From positions 248,001 to 312,000 of the forward strand of contig WHUZ01000040.1 in the NCBI GenBank assembly GCA_015179045.1: DNA of 64,000 nucleotides, given 5' to 3'. The translations under genes and the position numbers were made by a program. Under the pieces are notes generated by a model. That model was not told the DNA's origin. It searched no databases and saw only the letters and a program-made list of their open reading frames with translations. This document shows positions 11,596-22,499 of the stretch, one piece after another; positions within the stretch are counted from its first letter, which is position 1, and each line of letters starts with the position of its first letter. Source of the stretch: Kalaharituber pfeilii. Taxonomy: Eukaryota; Ascomycota; Pezizomycetes; Pezizales; Pezizaceae.

Positions 11596-12359
11596 ATGGA
11601 ACGCCGGATACGTGTCTGGAAGTGGACAGCAAAGATCTGCATCCAGACACCGCATTTTAGCTCTGGCTCCGGGTGTTAAGAGCAGTATTGTGGTACCCAG
11701 GTATAGCAGTCAGATAGCTGCGCACCCGGGAGGCAAGTCTGCGTCAGAACCCCTAGTGTCGTCTGACGCACAGGACGCAAAAAATTTTCCTTCCTGATGT
11801 ATTTAATTGGCAATATATAGAAGTATAAGAGAGAAAGGAATTAAATTAACCTATTGATATATTTATTAGTATAGCAAGAGCTTGACATTGAATATAGGCG
11901 ATAGAATATGTAGATAATGTTGTTCCAATATCATCTATATCACTTCATCTAACATTACTGGCAAATAAGTTGCTGAAGATATTACTAGCCAGTATTCGGA
12001 CAGGGGCACTAATGCACATTATGCGCTATGTCCGAATACATATTTTACTAGCTAGTATGAAAATGGTTTCCCATGAGACATGCCAAGATGCGCGTCGTTT
12101 CTAGGTAGGCGATCGTTTCCAGATATAAAATAGTACCGATTGCTTTAAATATGGCTAGCACCTGTTATCTCTACTTCGATCCTGTCAGAAAAGTGACTGG
12201 TTAGAGACATTCCGCTTAGCAGTTTCTCGGAATTTTCAGTTTCCTACAAGATTACGATTTCAATAAATCCAATATATTGAGAGAAATCATAACAGGCGTT
12301 ATAGTGGGCTTTCATGCTACGGGGAAAGATCAGAGATATTCAAATACCCACGCTTGTTT
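11596..12359. other. No gene seen
   Basis: Unique sequence. It contains an 11-bp inverted pair GTATTCGGACA/TGTCCGAATAC near 11992-12041. No ORF has convincing coding character. Confidence 0.5.
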
Positions 12360-12373
12360 GCCCCGGCGATCGC

Positions 12374-12405
12374 CCTGCCATGGCGAAGAGCCGCATGCGA
12401 AAAAA
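12374..12405 (+). mobile_element. 32-bp tail-B retroposon with 14-bp TSD
   Basis: The insert CCTGCCATGGCGAAGAGCC... ends in six A. It is flanked by perfect copies of GCCCCGGCGATCGC at 12360-12373 and 12406-12419. The insert matches the 3' tail B seen elsewhere, lacking its GGGGTTACGTGA part. Confidence 0.8.
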
Positions 12406-12419
12406 GCCCCGGCGATCGC

Positions 12420-14100
12420 TAAGTCTCCTGCATGCGGCTCAAATATCAATCATAAATCAAAAAAAGACCAGTAATGAAGAGCCCTATACCTAGCTTCTGT
12501 AGTGCACCTTAAGCAGTCAGCACACATTGTGATATTAAACTGATTGTGGCACTCCCAGTGCAACTGTACAGTAAATGATGGGTGTATCGAGTGACGTGGT
12601 CCACAACTTCTCGATCAATCTCGAGCTCTAATTTAATAATACCACTGCACACCTTCTAGTAATGAAATTCCAATATCATTAGTATTTAGTTGGTCACCTT
12701 TTGGGATTATCTCAATTGCAATTACAGCAAAAGTAGCGACGAGGTGGCGCAAGGAGAATGCACAGCGAGCAGCAGCAAAAAAGGGAGGGAAGACGGAGGA
12801 AAAGGAAGAGAAGGAAGAGAAGAGGAGCGGGGAAGAGGGGAGACGGGGGTCCGGCCTTTTGCCCCCCCCCAGGGAACCCCCCAGTGCGCGGGATTCCCTC
12901 CATGTTCTACTGCAAGTTGGCTCCCAAACAGGAAACATTCACCCTGCTGATGATGTCGGAGTTAAAAGCGGCGTTTGCCTTCTTTTAACGGAAATTAAGA
13001 GCTGCGCCGAGCAATCAAACAAGCGCGCGAGGACGAGGATGTTTTTGATCCTCCTAATCTTGCAACATTTTTCGGATGCCTTCAATGCAGGAACAAGCAT
13101 ATCGTGAGGCTGAAATCTTCAGCTCATTATCCCTGGCACCCAATTGCAAGCTGAACCATCCGAATACTCTCGAAATCAACTCCCAGGTGGTATTTCCTCT
13201 CCATCAAATTATTATTGCGCGAGGGCAAGAGTGACAGTAAGAATTCGAAATGGACCGCAAGAGGGTAACAACTCAATGCTAATGAAATTATTCAGAGGAC
13301 CATGGATAGCCTGCCCGGAATCACTCAACGCTGAATTCTTCTACTTGTACCTCAACTGTCGGTTTGTGCAAACCCCCGTCCTCTTGTACAGTACATCCCC
13401 CGATGTAGTTAAACTGCATAAGACTAACCGTACGTTTAAATGTTCTATAGCACATACGCAGTCCCACCAATACAATAGTGGGTCACTGGATAGCTCGTAC
13501 GCGGCCTCAGGAGAGCAAGCTTCTCGAGAATCATAAACTGTGCTACGTTACCGTGTACATCACATTTTATATTTCACTTTACCTATAATATTGCCCTCTA
13601 TTCTAGAGTAGTTATCTTAACTAACAATTACTAAAAACTAATTGGTATTGTTAAGAATATATTAGCTCTTCTATAAAAGTCTCTATAGCTAATATAATTA
13701 TCAACATACCTTATACAGAAGGTCTCTTATAGATTTTCAATCATTTGTAGCTAATAGTAAGACTAATACTTATTTATTTGATTAATAAGGCTATTAAAAA
13801 CCTTAATAAAGATAAAACCTAGTAGAAAAAAATCTTTATAAGAAAAAAATACTTATATTTCATATTATTCAAGTAGCTTAACTATAACTATTAATTTCGT
13901 ATTAGACTATAAAATCTTAAGACTTCTTCAAATATTAGTTGTAGAACTCCTTTATAAATTTTAATAATTTTTAATAATTTTTAATTAGTTCTTAAATATT
14001 ATTATTTTTACTTTTGCTATAAACCTGCTAACAGATTTAGTACTTTACTACTCTATTAATATATTTTGAATTAATAATATAATCAATAGTATTTATATAG
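12420..14100. other. Purine-rich low-complexity tract and AT-rich island
   Basis: Bases 12770-12850 are a GGA/GAA-rich strand-asymmetric tract. From about 13560 to 14100 the sequence is strongly AT-rich with TA steps, as in RIP-decayed repeats; no gene is seen. Confidence 0.6.
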
Positions 14101-15044
14101 TGTTACGGAGGTGGTAAACGCAGAAAGTTACCGTAGGTCAAAAAGACACTTGACTAGCGATACTCACTAGTCCTCTGCGTAGCTCATATAGTACTCATTA
14201 TGCGACTGCGGCGCCTTCCCGGCTGTCGCATGTCGCTTACGTCGCATATGCGCATTTCGTATGCGCTTGCATTTTTCGCTTTTCACGCGCTCCACCGGCC
14301 GCCCACACTACGGTCGCGGTAACAGTACCCCCCTCTTAGGGCAACTTCTCCGGGTTGCTGCTATATGAGTCTGCCCCCACCCTGGCCGTCGTGGATTATC
14401 CCATGCGCTGTGCTGCATGACCCTTTCGACCAGGATGTCAGCTTGCGGCGCCTTTCCGGCTGTTGCATGTCGCTTACGTCGCATATGCGCATTTCGTATG
14501 CGCTTGCATTTTTCGCTTTTCACGCGCTCCACCGGCCGCCCACACTACGGTCGCGGTAACAGTACCCCCCTCTTAGGGCAACTTCTCCGGGTTGCTGCTA
14601 TATGAGTCTGCCCCCACCCTGGCCGTCGTGGATTATCCTATGCGCTGTGCTGCATGACCCTTTCGACCAGGATGTCAGCTTGCGGCGCCTTTCCGGCTGT
14701 CACATGTCGCTTACGTCGCATATGCGCATTTCGTATGCGCTTGCATTTTTCGCTTTTCACGCGCTCCACCGGCCGCCCACACTACGGTCGCGGTAACAGT
14801 ACCCCCCCTCTTAGGGCAACTTCTCCGGGTTGCTGCTATATGAGTCTGCCCCCACCCTGGCCGTCGTGGATTATCCCATGCGCTGTGCTGCATGACCCTT
14901 TCGACCAGGATGTCAGCTTGCGGCGCCTTTCCGGCTGTCGCATGTCGCTTACGTCGCATATGCGCATTTCGTATGCGCTTGCATTTTTCGCTTTTCACGC
15001 GCTCCACCGGCCGCCCACACTACGGTCGCGGTGAACCCGTAACA
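14101..15044 (-). mobile_element. Solo LTR (Ty3-type?) with exact 5-bp TSD and internal tandem duplication
   Basis: The element starts TGTTACGGAGG and ends CCCGTAACA, so its ends form the TIR TGTTACGG/CCGTAACA. It is flanked on both sides by TATAG (14096-14100 and 15045-15049). It is GC-rich inside an AT-rich island. It contains a 237-bp unit 3.5 times. In each unit the minus strand reads AAGAGGGGGG then TACTGTTACCGCGACC, which looks like a polypurine tract next to an LTR start. The minus strand is therefore the likely sense strand. Confidence 0.85.
14207..15031 (-). repeat. 237-bp tandem repeat, 3.5 copies, inside the solo LTR
   Basis: Units start with TGCGGCGCC at 14207, 14444, 14681 and 14919 (the third is 238 bp through an extra C). 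They are nearly identical. Since 237 is 79 codons, open frames run through neighbouring units, which explains long ORFs here. Confidence 0.95.
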
Positions 15045-15049
15045 TATAG

Positions 15050-16097
15050 AGTATATTAAGAAATATATATTATCTAATTAGGTATATATAAATAGATATC
15101 TTTATTGATTTTTACTTTCTATCAATACCTATACTTATAAGCTACCGTACTTAAGATATATTTTCTTATATATAGAGTTATATTCTAGCATATTCTAAAC
15201 ATGCTTCATATTTTTAAAATTATATATAAACTGAATATTACAATTTACTTCTAGTAGTAAAAATATATATATAGATATTAGCTCACCACTTGTTCCATAT
15301 GTATCCAATTATTATAAAACATTCTAGATCTCTTAAATATATACTATAGAAACATATATGCACTTGCTCAAGGTTCTAAATAGCCATCTTGCCATTTCAT
15401 ACCTGCATAGGATTCAGATGCCTAATTGGGCAACTACTATCATAGAGTATCATTCAAAATTTCCAATTGGCTAACTGAGGTGCGGAAGTTACTTTCCTAT
15501 ACCTCTCCGAGCTGTATGTGCAATTTGGTTATCTTCTATAAAGATTTGGCTTTACAGGAGACTATTCTTTCAGAAGTGCACCGGATCCCGGTAATGTGCC
15601 GGATCCCAGTCAGTGACGTTATAATTTCTCGTTGAAGTCAATAATTTTGGTCGACAGGGGTCCCTTCTTGATGAGCACCACCATAGATAGGGAAAAAAAA
15701 AAGATAGAGTAGTATAACAAAAGCACAAGGACATGGTCGACTTACGAAGGAGTAATTTATATTATCCGACGGGCTGCTGAAGAGGCCGCCGCAGTTTGCT
15801 GCTGGGTTGCTGAAAGGGCCGTGGGCGTACTATGGCAATGGGGGGAGAAACCGCTGGAGCCGCTCTCGGAGGTATCGCCTGCCGGCCCTGCTGAGTCATG
15901 AGTGACCCGGGCCATCCAATACTATATGGATGTTAAGATGGACCTGGTATATAGCTAGATATTCAAGGTGCAAGATCATAATTTTGCTGCTCGCGCACAA
16001 CAACAGTATATTCCTATCAAGTTCGCAATAATCAGCCAACCGAGTTACGATTTCGCTGAATCGTTGAGGCAGATGACCGACCCATTCGTCATGTTAC
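15050..16097. other. AT-rich flank, then unique sequence; no gene seen
   Basis: 15050-15400 mirrors the AT-rich composition left of the LTR. 15760-15900 is a GC-rich patch (GCTGCTGAAGAGGCCGCCGC) that may be a relic but shows no recognisable product. Confidence 0.5.
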
Positions 16098-16108
16098 TGG
16101 AGGTCGTT

Positions 16109-16216
16109 TACCGCGGGCACCACTTGTACTTAGCTATTATTTTTCTGTCTTTAATTTATACCTCGCCATAGCCCCTAGGGCGGTATGCGAGTAATGATAT
16201 AAAAAAAAAAAAAAAA
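16109..16216 (+). mobile_element. 108-bp tail-A retroposon with 11-bp TSD
   Basis: TGGAGGTCGTT occurs at 16098-16108 and 16217-16227. The insert ends with the tail-A hairpin CTCGCCATAGCCCCTAGGGC... GCGAG, TAATGATAT and poly(A). Confidence 0.88.
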
Positions 16217-16812
16217 TGGAGGTCGTTATTGCTGAATTGTTCAGGGCTTCAAGCAGCAGTAACTGGTGATTAGAAGGGGCAGCGCCAGGCACTCGAAATG
16301 TCTTCATTCAGTTGTTTTCATTACTTTGAGACAGCCCCGCTGGTTGTACGACAAACCTGGCTGGCTGGGTGGTATAGCTAGCTTGGCATTGTGGTGCAAT
16401 CTTGTACTAATTTCTTCTCTATGTTCCATGCATTTGCTCCAGTTGTATGGGGCCCGGCCATTGTCAATCTAAGATAAGATGAGCTGAGCTGTACGGCCGA
16501 TAACTTAAAGAGAGTTGCCTTACGGTAAACGTTGATATACTTGGTACTGAACTTGGAAAAGTATGATCCTCGGTCATTGCATGTAGCAACTGATGAACAG
16601 GATCGGTGCCTGTTACTGTTGGAACATTACATCCGTTGCTACCTGTTGCTATTATTATTTACCTTTTCTATTATTTTGTCATTCCACTCATGCATTAGGT
16701 CTCGCTATTGGACTGTGTATGAATTACACCACAACGCCAACTTTTATGTGACTTATGCCATGGCGTTCTCTTTGTAAGCCACGCATCCCGTGCCTTTCTC
16801 ACCTTTCCTGAT

Positions 16813-16886
16813 CGTACTTAATGTAACTAAACCTCGCCATAGCCCACAGGGCGGCATGCGAGTAATGAAATAAAAAAAAAAAAAAA
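16813..16886 (+). mobile_element. 74-bp tail-A retroposon with 14-bp TSD
   Basis: TCACCTTTCCTGAT is repeated exactly at 16799-16812 and 16887-16900. Only about 20 nt precede the tail-A hairpin, which is followed by TAATGAAAT and poly(A). Confidence 0.92.
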
Positions 16887-16900
16887 ATCACCTTTCCTGA

Positions 16901-17547
16901 TATGATATCTTCCCTGATAATTTCCTATTCAGTCATGGTTCTCAAGTCACGTTATGCTATGCTTTCTCATGTATATAAACCTGCTGTTGTTGTGACTCTA
17001 AGTTCAATAGACTCAATGGTATCTCTATATCTAGTCCTCACCGTGACAAAGCAGCCCTCGCAGACCCTCCCGCTCGTATAGTTACTGTTTGCACCTTCTT
17101 CAAGTTTCAGCATTAGGGGGGTTCGAAAACTGTTAACAATGCAAATACAAATTTTGGTATAGGTGTCAGGCCGTCTGGAGCTAATTACTGTTTCCAATAA
17201 GGTGACAACATACAATCCCTCATACTCTTGAATGTTCGCTTCCATAGTATATGAATACAACAATTTTTTTTTTCTTTTGTTACTACTCGCATCTGTTCCC
17301 AGAGCTATAAGTTCTGCATATAAATGAGTGACGACAGGGAGTAAACGCTAGGAAAACAATAATAACACCATCTCCACCCTACCAATCCTTCTGTCGTCTT
17401 TTTTCCTTCCTTTGCCCTCCTGCCTTCCCACACCCGGCAGCTGTCCAATAGGCTAGTAGTTTCCTCCTTCTCTACCCACATAATAGTTACAACCTTAATG
17501 TACCAATATGGCTAACCGTGTACATATTAAGGTGTAGTATCTTGCAA
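16901..17547. other. No certain gene
   Basis: A minus-strand 98-codon ORF (17263-16967, starting MLYSYTMEANIQEYEG) is possible but has no recognisable motif. The rest is unique non-coding sequence downstream of the secreted-protein gene. Confidence 0.4.
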
Positions 17548-18235
17548 CTAGCAATTGGATGCCTTGACCTGGACATTGAATCCATCAGTGTATGTTGCCA
17601 TTCCCAGTGTCCTCCCACCAATAGAACAGTCGTTGACGACATTTCGAGCTCCCCCAGCAATGGTGCCGCATATCATGACGCGGGTTTCGCTCCACTAGTT
17701 TCATACATAATCATGTAAGCATTACTCAATTATCAAGGACTAGTCAGCAGTAGATTTATGCAGGTACATATACATACATCATTGCAAAAGAAGACGGCCG
17801 TACCGTATGAGCATGCGACACGTGAACAACTATGAGGAGGTGCACCACAACTTTTACTAGCGATGCTCTCCAGATACTGCACTTCGTTCACGGCCTCGTG
17901 CGTAGGGACCCAGTTTCCGCTAATGTTGCAGACAGTGCCAATGTAGTCACGCTTGGTTAGAGGGGAACCTTCTTCGATTGGCGTAGTCTATATCATATAT
18001 TTTGAGTGTTAGTGAAAGTTGCAACTCAATGATGCTGGGATTGAGGTAGACATGCCCCAGGCACTTGGAATTTTCTAAGAGCCTCATTGCTTGCATTGGT
18101 AGCGGCTTCGTCGAGACCTAGCACGCCAACGTAGTTTCCGGCCTCGAAGGTAGGTGAAGCAATGGGGCTCGCCCTAGTAGAGCATGCGAGTCCCAGAAGG
18201 ATGAATGCTGCTGAAATCTTCATCTTCGTCGTCAA
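17548..18235 (-). CDS. Small secreted cysteine-rich protein, three exons (about 175 aa)
   Basis: Exons 18235-18065, 17987-17778 and 17694-17548 join in phase 0 at both introns; intron 1 has a CACTAAC branch site and intron 2 starts GTATGT. The first donor (GTGCCT) is weak. The ATG at 18235 opens MTTKMKISAAFILLGLACS, a clear signal peptide with cleavage likely after Ala near TRASP; a second Met four residues on could also start it. The mature part contains VCNISGNWV, then CGAPPHSCSRVACSYGTAVF and FCND, and after intron 2 MICGTIAGGARNVVNDC and a C-terminal FNVQVKASNC. The SCxRVxCSYxxAVxxCND pattern is typical of a widespread family of small ascomycete secreted proteins of unknown function. An apoplastic or effector-like role is inference. 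No frame break is seen. Confidence 0.78.
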
Positions 18236-19289
18236 AGGAATGCAGATGTGCAGTAGCGTTTTAATAGTCGACAGTCAGCTTAAATGCAGCACTTCGAGTC
18301 TTCGGCAGTACTTGACTTGCTAAATCTTTGGGGAATCAGGTGGATTGGTGATGAGATTGATGGCTAGAAACCTTTCCAGTGCGGTCTTTCTGTGCCCTTT
18401 ATATACATGCCCACGGATTTCAAATCACGAGGATATTCGAATGGTGAATAAGAAATTTTTCTGGTTTTGGTTTACATGGTATGGATTATTGGAAGAGTGA
18501 ATGAGCAATGAGTTCATCCTAGCTCAATTTGGTACAAATTGGTATGACGGCGAGTATAAAGTACAGGCGGTGAGTGTAAAGTACTGGCAGGGGAGAGTTA
18601 AGGTAAAGTTTAGGGAAAGCTCATAGTACTCATGCATGTATTACTCTGACTTGGGTACGATGAAAACAGCCAGATTATGATGATTGAAGAGAGTACAAAA
18701 TGACACCCCCAAACCTGTTCAGCATGGCCGTAGATATATGGAATACAAATGTACCAACAGAAGGTACAGTTATGAGCTTTTCTCACTTCGAAACTCAACA
18801 CCAGTCGTCACAAGACCATGAGCCTATCATCAATGCCTGCCCTATTCAGCTGAACAATGGGCAAATAGATCACCAAGTGACCCTCGATTTCTTCAACATA
18901 GAGTAGATTTTGAACCATGGGACATTTGAAGCACGTACCGATACAGTTTGTATACATTTGAAGCAACATTTCAATTTAAATCATGCTCACGTGCCGTGTT
19001 TAGATCACCTATTCATAACCGCTTGTCTCGCACGGTTTGTCTCTCACCAGCCTCTGTCACTGCCTGTGGAAGAGGAGCTCCGACGCTCATTCCTTCACTA
19101 TAGCCAGGATTTCACTATCAAGAGTTTATTATAGCCAGGGTCACCTATAGTCATGGTTTCCAACATGCCCAATCTATCCTTTGTCGGAGAGTATTCGCAA
19201 TTTCAGGACTAATTTGCATTTGAAATCCCATCATTCAGGTACGTCTTCTGCTAGCGGTACTAAGTAGCTGGATTTACTTGTCTAATATT
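18236..19289. other. Upstream region of the secreted-protein gene; otherwise no gene seen
   Basis: Bases 18540-18600 repeat GAGTATAAAGTAC / GAGTGTAAAGTAC. Several short ORFs lack coding signature. Confidence 0.45.
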
Positions 19290-19340
19290 GCCCTGCCATG
19301 GTGAAGAGCCGCATGCGGGGTCACGTGAAAGGAAAAAAGC
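19290..19340 (+). mobile_element. Tail-B retroposon fragment
   Basis: CCCTGCCATGGTGAAGAGCC, GCATGCGGGGTCACGTGAAA and a short A-rich end match tail B. I could not define a TSD. Confidence 0.6.
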
Positions 19341-19629
19341 CTCCACAGGGTTTAAGGTTGTTATGCACCTAAGACTCTCCCCTGGCTACTGCGAGGTCGT
19401 ATTATGCATGGCCCCCGTACTTGCAGACTAGAGAATGCCCGCTCGCTACGCTCGCAATGGGGGCAGAGCATGCGGCGGGAGCTGAGGCAGAGCTTGCGAC
19501 ACTCGCGACCGGGATTAGGGGCTTTGGTGCTGTCACGGAGTAGTAAATATACTTTTTCAGCCGCTTGCACACATGCTTACTGAGAGACCCCACTCGCTTC
19601 GCTCGGGGGTCTATACAACTGCTGGGGAG

Positions 19630-19702
19630 GGTGACGCACCTAGGGAAGTGACGCGCCTAGGGGGTGACGCGCCTAGAGGGGTGATGCGCCCTGGGGGGTG
19701 AC
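19630..19702 (+). repeat. GTGACGCGCCTAGGGG minisatellite, about four copies
   Basis: GTGACGCACCTAGG, GTGACGCGCCTAGG (twice) and GTGATGCGCCCTGG follow each other with 17-20 bp spacing. Confidence 0.8.
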
Positions 19703-19959
19703 ATCAAGAGGAGAAAAACTGATTGAGGTGTACATTTAACACCGAAGGATAGCACTGTATTGTCAAGACCCGCACCTTTAAAATTGGTCACTACCCTTAG
19801 ATGTCACATTCCTATCTGGAAACTCCCATTCCTCCGCTGCAGTCATATTTACAACTATATCTGTCAACTTTATCTAATCAACTTCTCTAACTAAAATCTC
19901 ACCACTACGCTTCTATCTCTTCTAAACTTCCACTTTCCAGTTGCCCACCCATTAACTAC

Positions 19960-20290
19960 AACTTGCTGAATCACTTGCTGAAGTGCCCGCTGAACTGGCC
20001 TGCTGAATTGCTTGTTGAATTGGCTGCTGAATCTCCTGAAATTCTGAATCCCCTGCTGAATCCCCCGCTAAAGTGCTTGCTGAATCCCCCACTAAAGTAC
20101 CTGCTGAATCCCCCGCTAAAGTGCCTGCTGAATCTCCCGCTAAAGTGCTTGCTGAATCCCCTACCGAATCACTTGCCGAATCGCTTGTAGGACTACATGC
20201 TGAACTTGTTGTTGAACTTTCTAACTCATCTGCTAAGCTGCTAGTTAGCTCACATAATGAATTGCTTGCTGAACCCTTCACTGAATCGTA
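19960..20290 (+). repeat. 15-bp minisatellite, GCTGAATCCCCCGCT-like
   Basis: About 20 units of CTTGCTGAATCCCCC with drift. The minus strand is open and Ser/Ala/Gly/Asp-rich (GDSAGTLAGDSAG), but I see no domain and treat it as a repeat. Confidence 0.8.
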
Positions 20291-20793
20291 TAGTATATTC
20301 TCACTTACCTATTAGGCTATCCACCATAGCTTTCAAGTTTCTCAAGTAGCAAGTTTATTAGAGTACAACCCGATAACCTATAATTGTTTCAGTATTAATA
20401 TAGTAGTGCCAATGGAATAAAAGTGACTCTTACCTTTGCATTGTCAACTTGCGGAGTTGTAAAGAGGTGAAGGTAAGGAGGGAGTTTTAAGATAGATTTA
20501 TTCTTAATTCAGAAGAATATCATAGAAGTCAAGCTATCTTTATTTTGATTAGTTTGATGGGACGACTTACTCAAGTTGACAGAGATTTGCACAGTTTTAT
20601 TAAAAGTGCTGATCAGAAGCCACTTGTAGAGGTCATAGCAACAAAGTATAGAAATCTATTGGCCCGATAAGAGAGGAGGCCCAAGTTATTCTCGAAAACT
20701 TTTATCTCAGTACTATATAGAAATCACATGCTGGCCATACTCAGCCTGACAGTATAACTGCGGATCGAGGTGACCTACGGAGCGTGGGCAGCA

Positions 20794-21328
20794 TTTTGTT
20801 TTTTTGACAGAGGCGGGGATCAAACAGCAGGTCAAAGAGTGGAGAGCCCAGGAGAGAAAGAGATTGAAGTTGTCGTACAGACCACTGGAGTATCTAGGGA
20901 GCAGGAGAAGGGTATCCACTCTCGCGGGAATCTTGGGAAACAAGGGATTACGACAGTGGAGGCACAAGATAGGGAAGGAGACTTCTCCCGAGTGCAGGTG
21001 GTGCGGAAGAGACTATGAAAATGTTGCGCACATCATGGGAGGGTGCGAGGTGTGGAGGAAGAGACTACCGAGAGGAGAGGAGGGACTAAGGGGGCCGATA
21101 AGGGATGAGGGGGTTAGGGGGGGAGCAATGACGCTGGTGGAGGTGATGGACTGGGCGGCAGAGTAGACGGAGTGGTGCAGGACACGCTCGATGTTGCAAC
21201 GTTGTTTTTTACTTTTTCTGTGACGTTATACTCTGTTTATTCGTTGTTATGTATTTAAATCCTCGCCATATTTTGTTTTATGTCATTACTCGCATGCCGC
21301 CCTGAGGGCTGTGGCGAGGAAAGCAACA
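20794..21328. mobile_element. Composite LINE-A 3' fragment with inverted tails, 11-bp TSD
   Basis: CGTGGGCAGCA occurs at 20783-20793 and 21329-21339. The interior starts with a T run. Then comes a plus-strand LINE-A ORF2 C-terminus (20813-21166: TEAGIKQQVKEW..., ending with the CRWCG...H...C finger) with its 3' UTR up to CCTCGCCAT. This abuts a minus-strand tail A (TGTCATTACTCGCATGCCGCC, ending near 21320). The layout fits an internal inversion or a nested insertion. Confidence 0.75.
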
Positions 21329-21620
21329 CGTGGGCAGCAGTTCAGAAGTTCACAGCGTTCCACACAGCAGGTATCCAACTACTTGAGTGGAAACGAGGTA
21401 CAAGGGGTGGTGGAAAGACCAAGGAAAAGGGGACGCACGGCCATAAACAGCAGTATATATACACCCTGAGAACTCTGCTTTACGTATTAAGTCACATTTG
21501 TTTTTTGTAACGTGCATGGTACTGACATGGCGAATGGCTTGGAGAAAGTCACCTAACAGTGGTACTTCTTACCCGGCTGGCTATACAACGTTCCAGTTGC
21601 ACAAAGTAACAGGGATAACC

Positions 21621-21710
21621 TTTTATATATAATATATATATATATATCAGTACTCGCATGCCGCCCTATGGGCTATGGCGAGTTAAATACATCAATTAGG
21701 ACAGGGATAG
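21621..21710 (-). mobile_element. 90-bp tail-A retroposon, 12-bp TSD (one mismatch)
   Basis: ACAGGGATAACC (21609-21620) and ACAGGGATAGCC (21711-21722) flank a minus-oriented tail A whose poly(A) has become a TA microsatellite (TATATATAATATATAT). Confidence 0.8.
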
Positions 21711-21851
21711 CCTGCAGTATACTAGAGCACGTACAGACTATGACAGTGGACATTCATATACAGGCAAAATTAAGACCGAGAACTCAATCCTAGTTGTACA
21801 CCCTAGAGGGCCAGTTTTCGCTATACTGCATAGTTACGTATTCGCAGCGCT

Positions 21852-22491
21852 CAATGAATCCAACAGGCCAGGCCAGGCCAGGCCAACCGGAGGCCTGGAC
21901 TGGCCTGGACCGTGAAATTCTGGGCCTGGCCTGGCCTGAACAATCAGGCCAGGCCGTGAGGGCCGGTTCAGGCCATTCAGGCCAGTCCAGGCCGACCAGG
22001 CCATTTACGTAAATTCAAGCGATTTTGGAATTTAACCCAGGTGAATTAGATTTTAATAATCCTGGATATTTCCACTATCAGTAATTGACAGTTGCGCATC
22101 AGGTATCATCATCGAAGAATTGGGCCCAGTCTGTTGTATTATCTGGAAGGTCCATCATTTCTAAATTATTTCTTGGTATATATACTTGAATACAAAGTGT
22201 GATTATACTTGACAAAAGTTGTAGACCGCTGCTGTTTAAAATTCTAGACATACGGGAGATTCTACTCATCTAAATACTCAAACAATCTGATAAATGCTGG
22301 CCTCAATTCAGCTGGATAGCTGTGGAGTGATTCGTTTAATTGGCCTGAACCGGCCTGAATGGCCTGAACCGGCCTGATTGGCCTGGACCGGCCTGATTGG
22401 CCTGGACTGGCCTGGTTGGCCTGATTCATGTGGATCAGGCCGGTCCAGGCGGTTTCAGTCCAATGCAGATCACGGCCTGTTGGATTCATTG
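21852..22491. mobile_element. 640-bp non-autonomous hAT-like element with 8-bp TSD
   Basis: Perfect 18-bp TIRs (CAATGAATCCAACAGGCC and its complement) lie inside the 8-bp direct repeat GCAGCGCT (21844-21851 and 22492-22499). Both subterminal regions are arrays of GGCCTGGACCGGCCTGAATGG-type words. It encodes no transposase. An 8-bp TSD with CARNG-like ends indicates hAT. Confidence 0.92.
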
Positions 22492-22499
22492 GCAGCGCT

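Noticed and set aside
10940..15031. CRISPR-like arrays
   Set aside because: Repeats are directly adjacent or degenerate with no unique spacers, and the genome is eukaryotic.
14308..15034. Several similar 60-126 aa ORFs on both strands
   Set aside because: They are the 237-bp tandem repeat read through; unit length divisible by three keeps frames open.
19952..20281. Ser/Ala/Gly/Asp-rich 109-aa ORF
   Set aside because: Created by the 15-bp minisatellite; no signal peptide or conserved flank.
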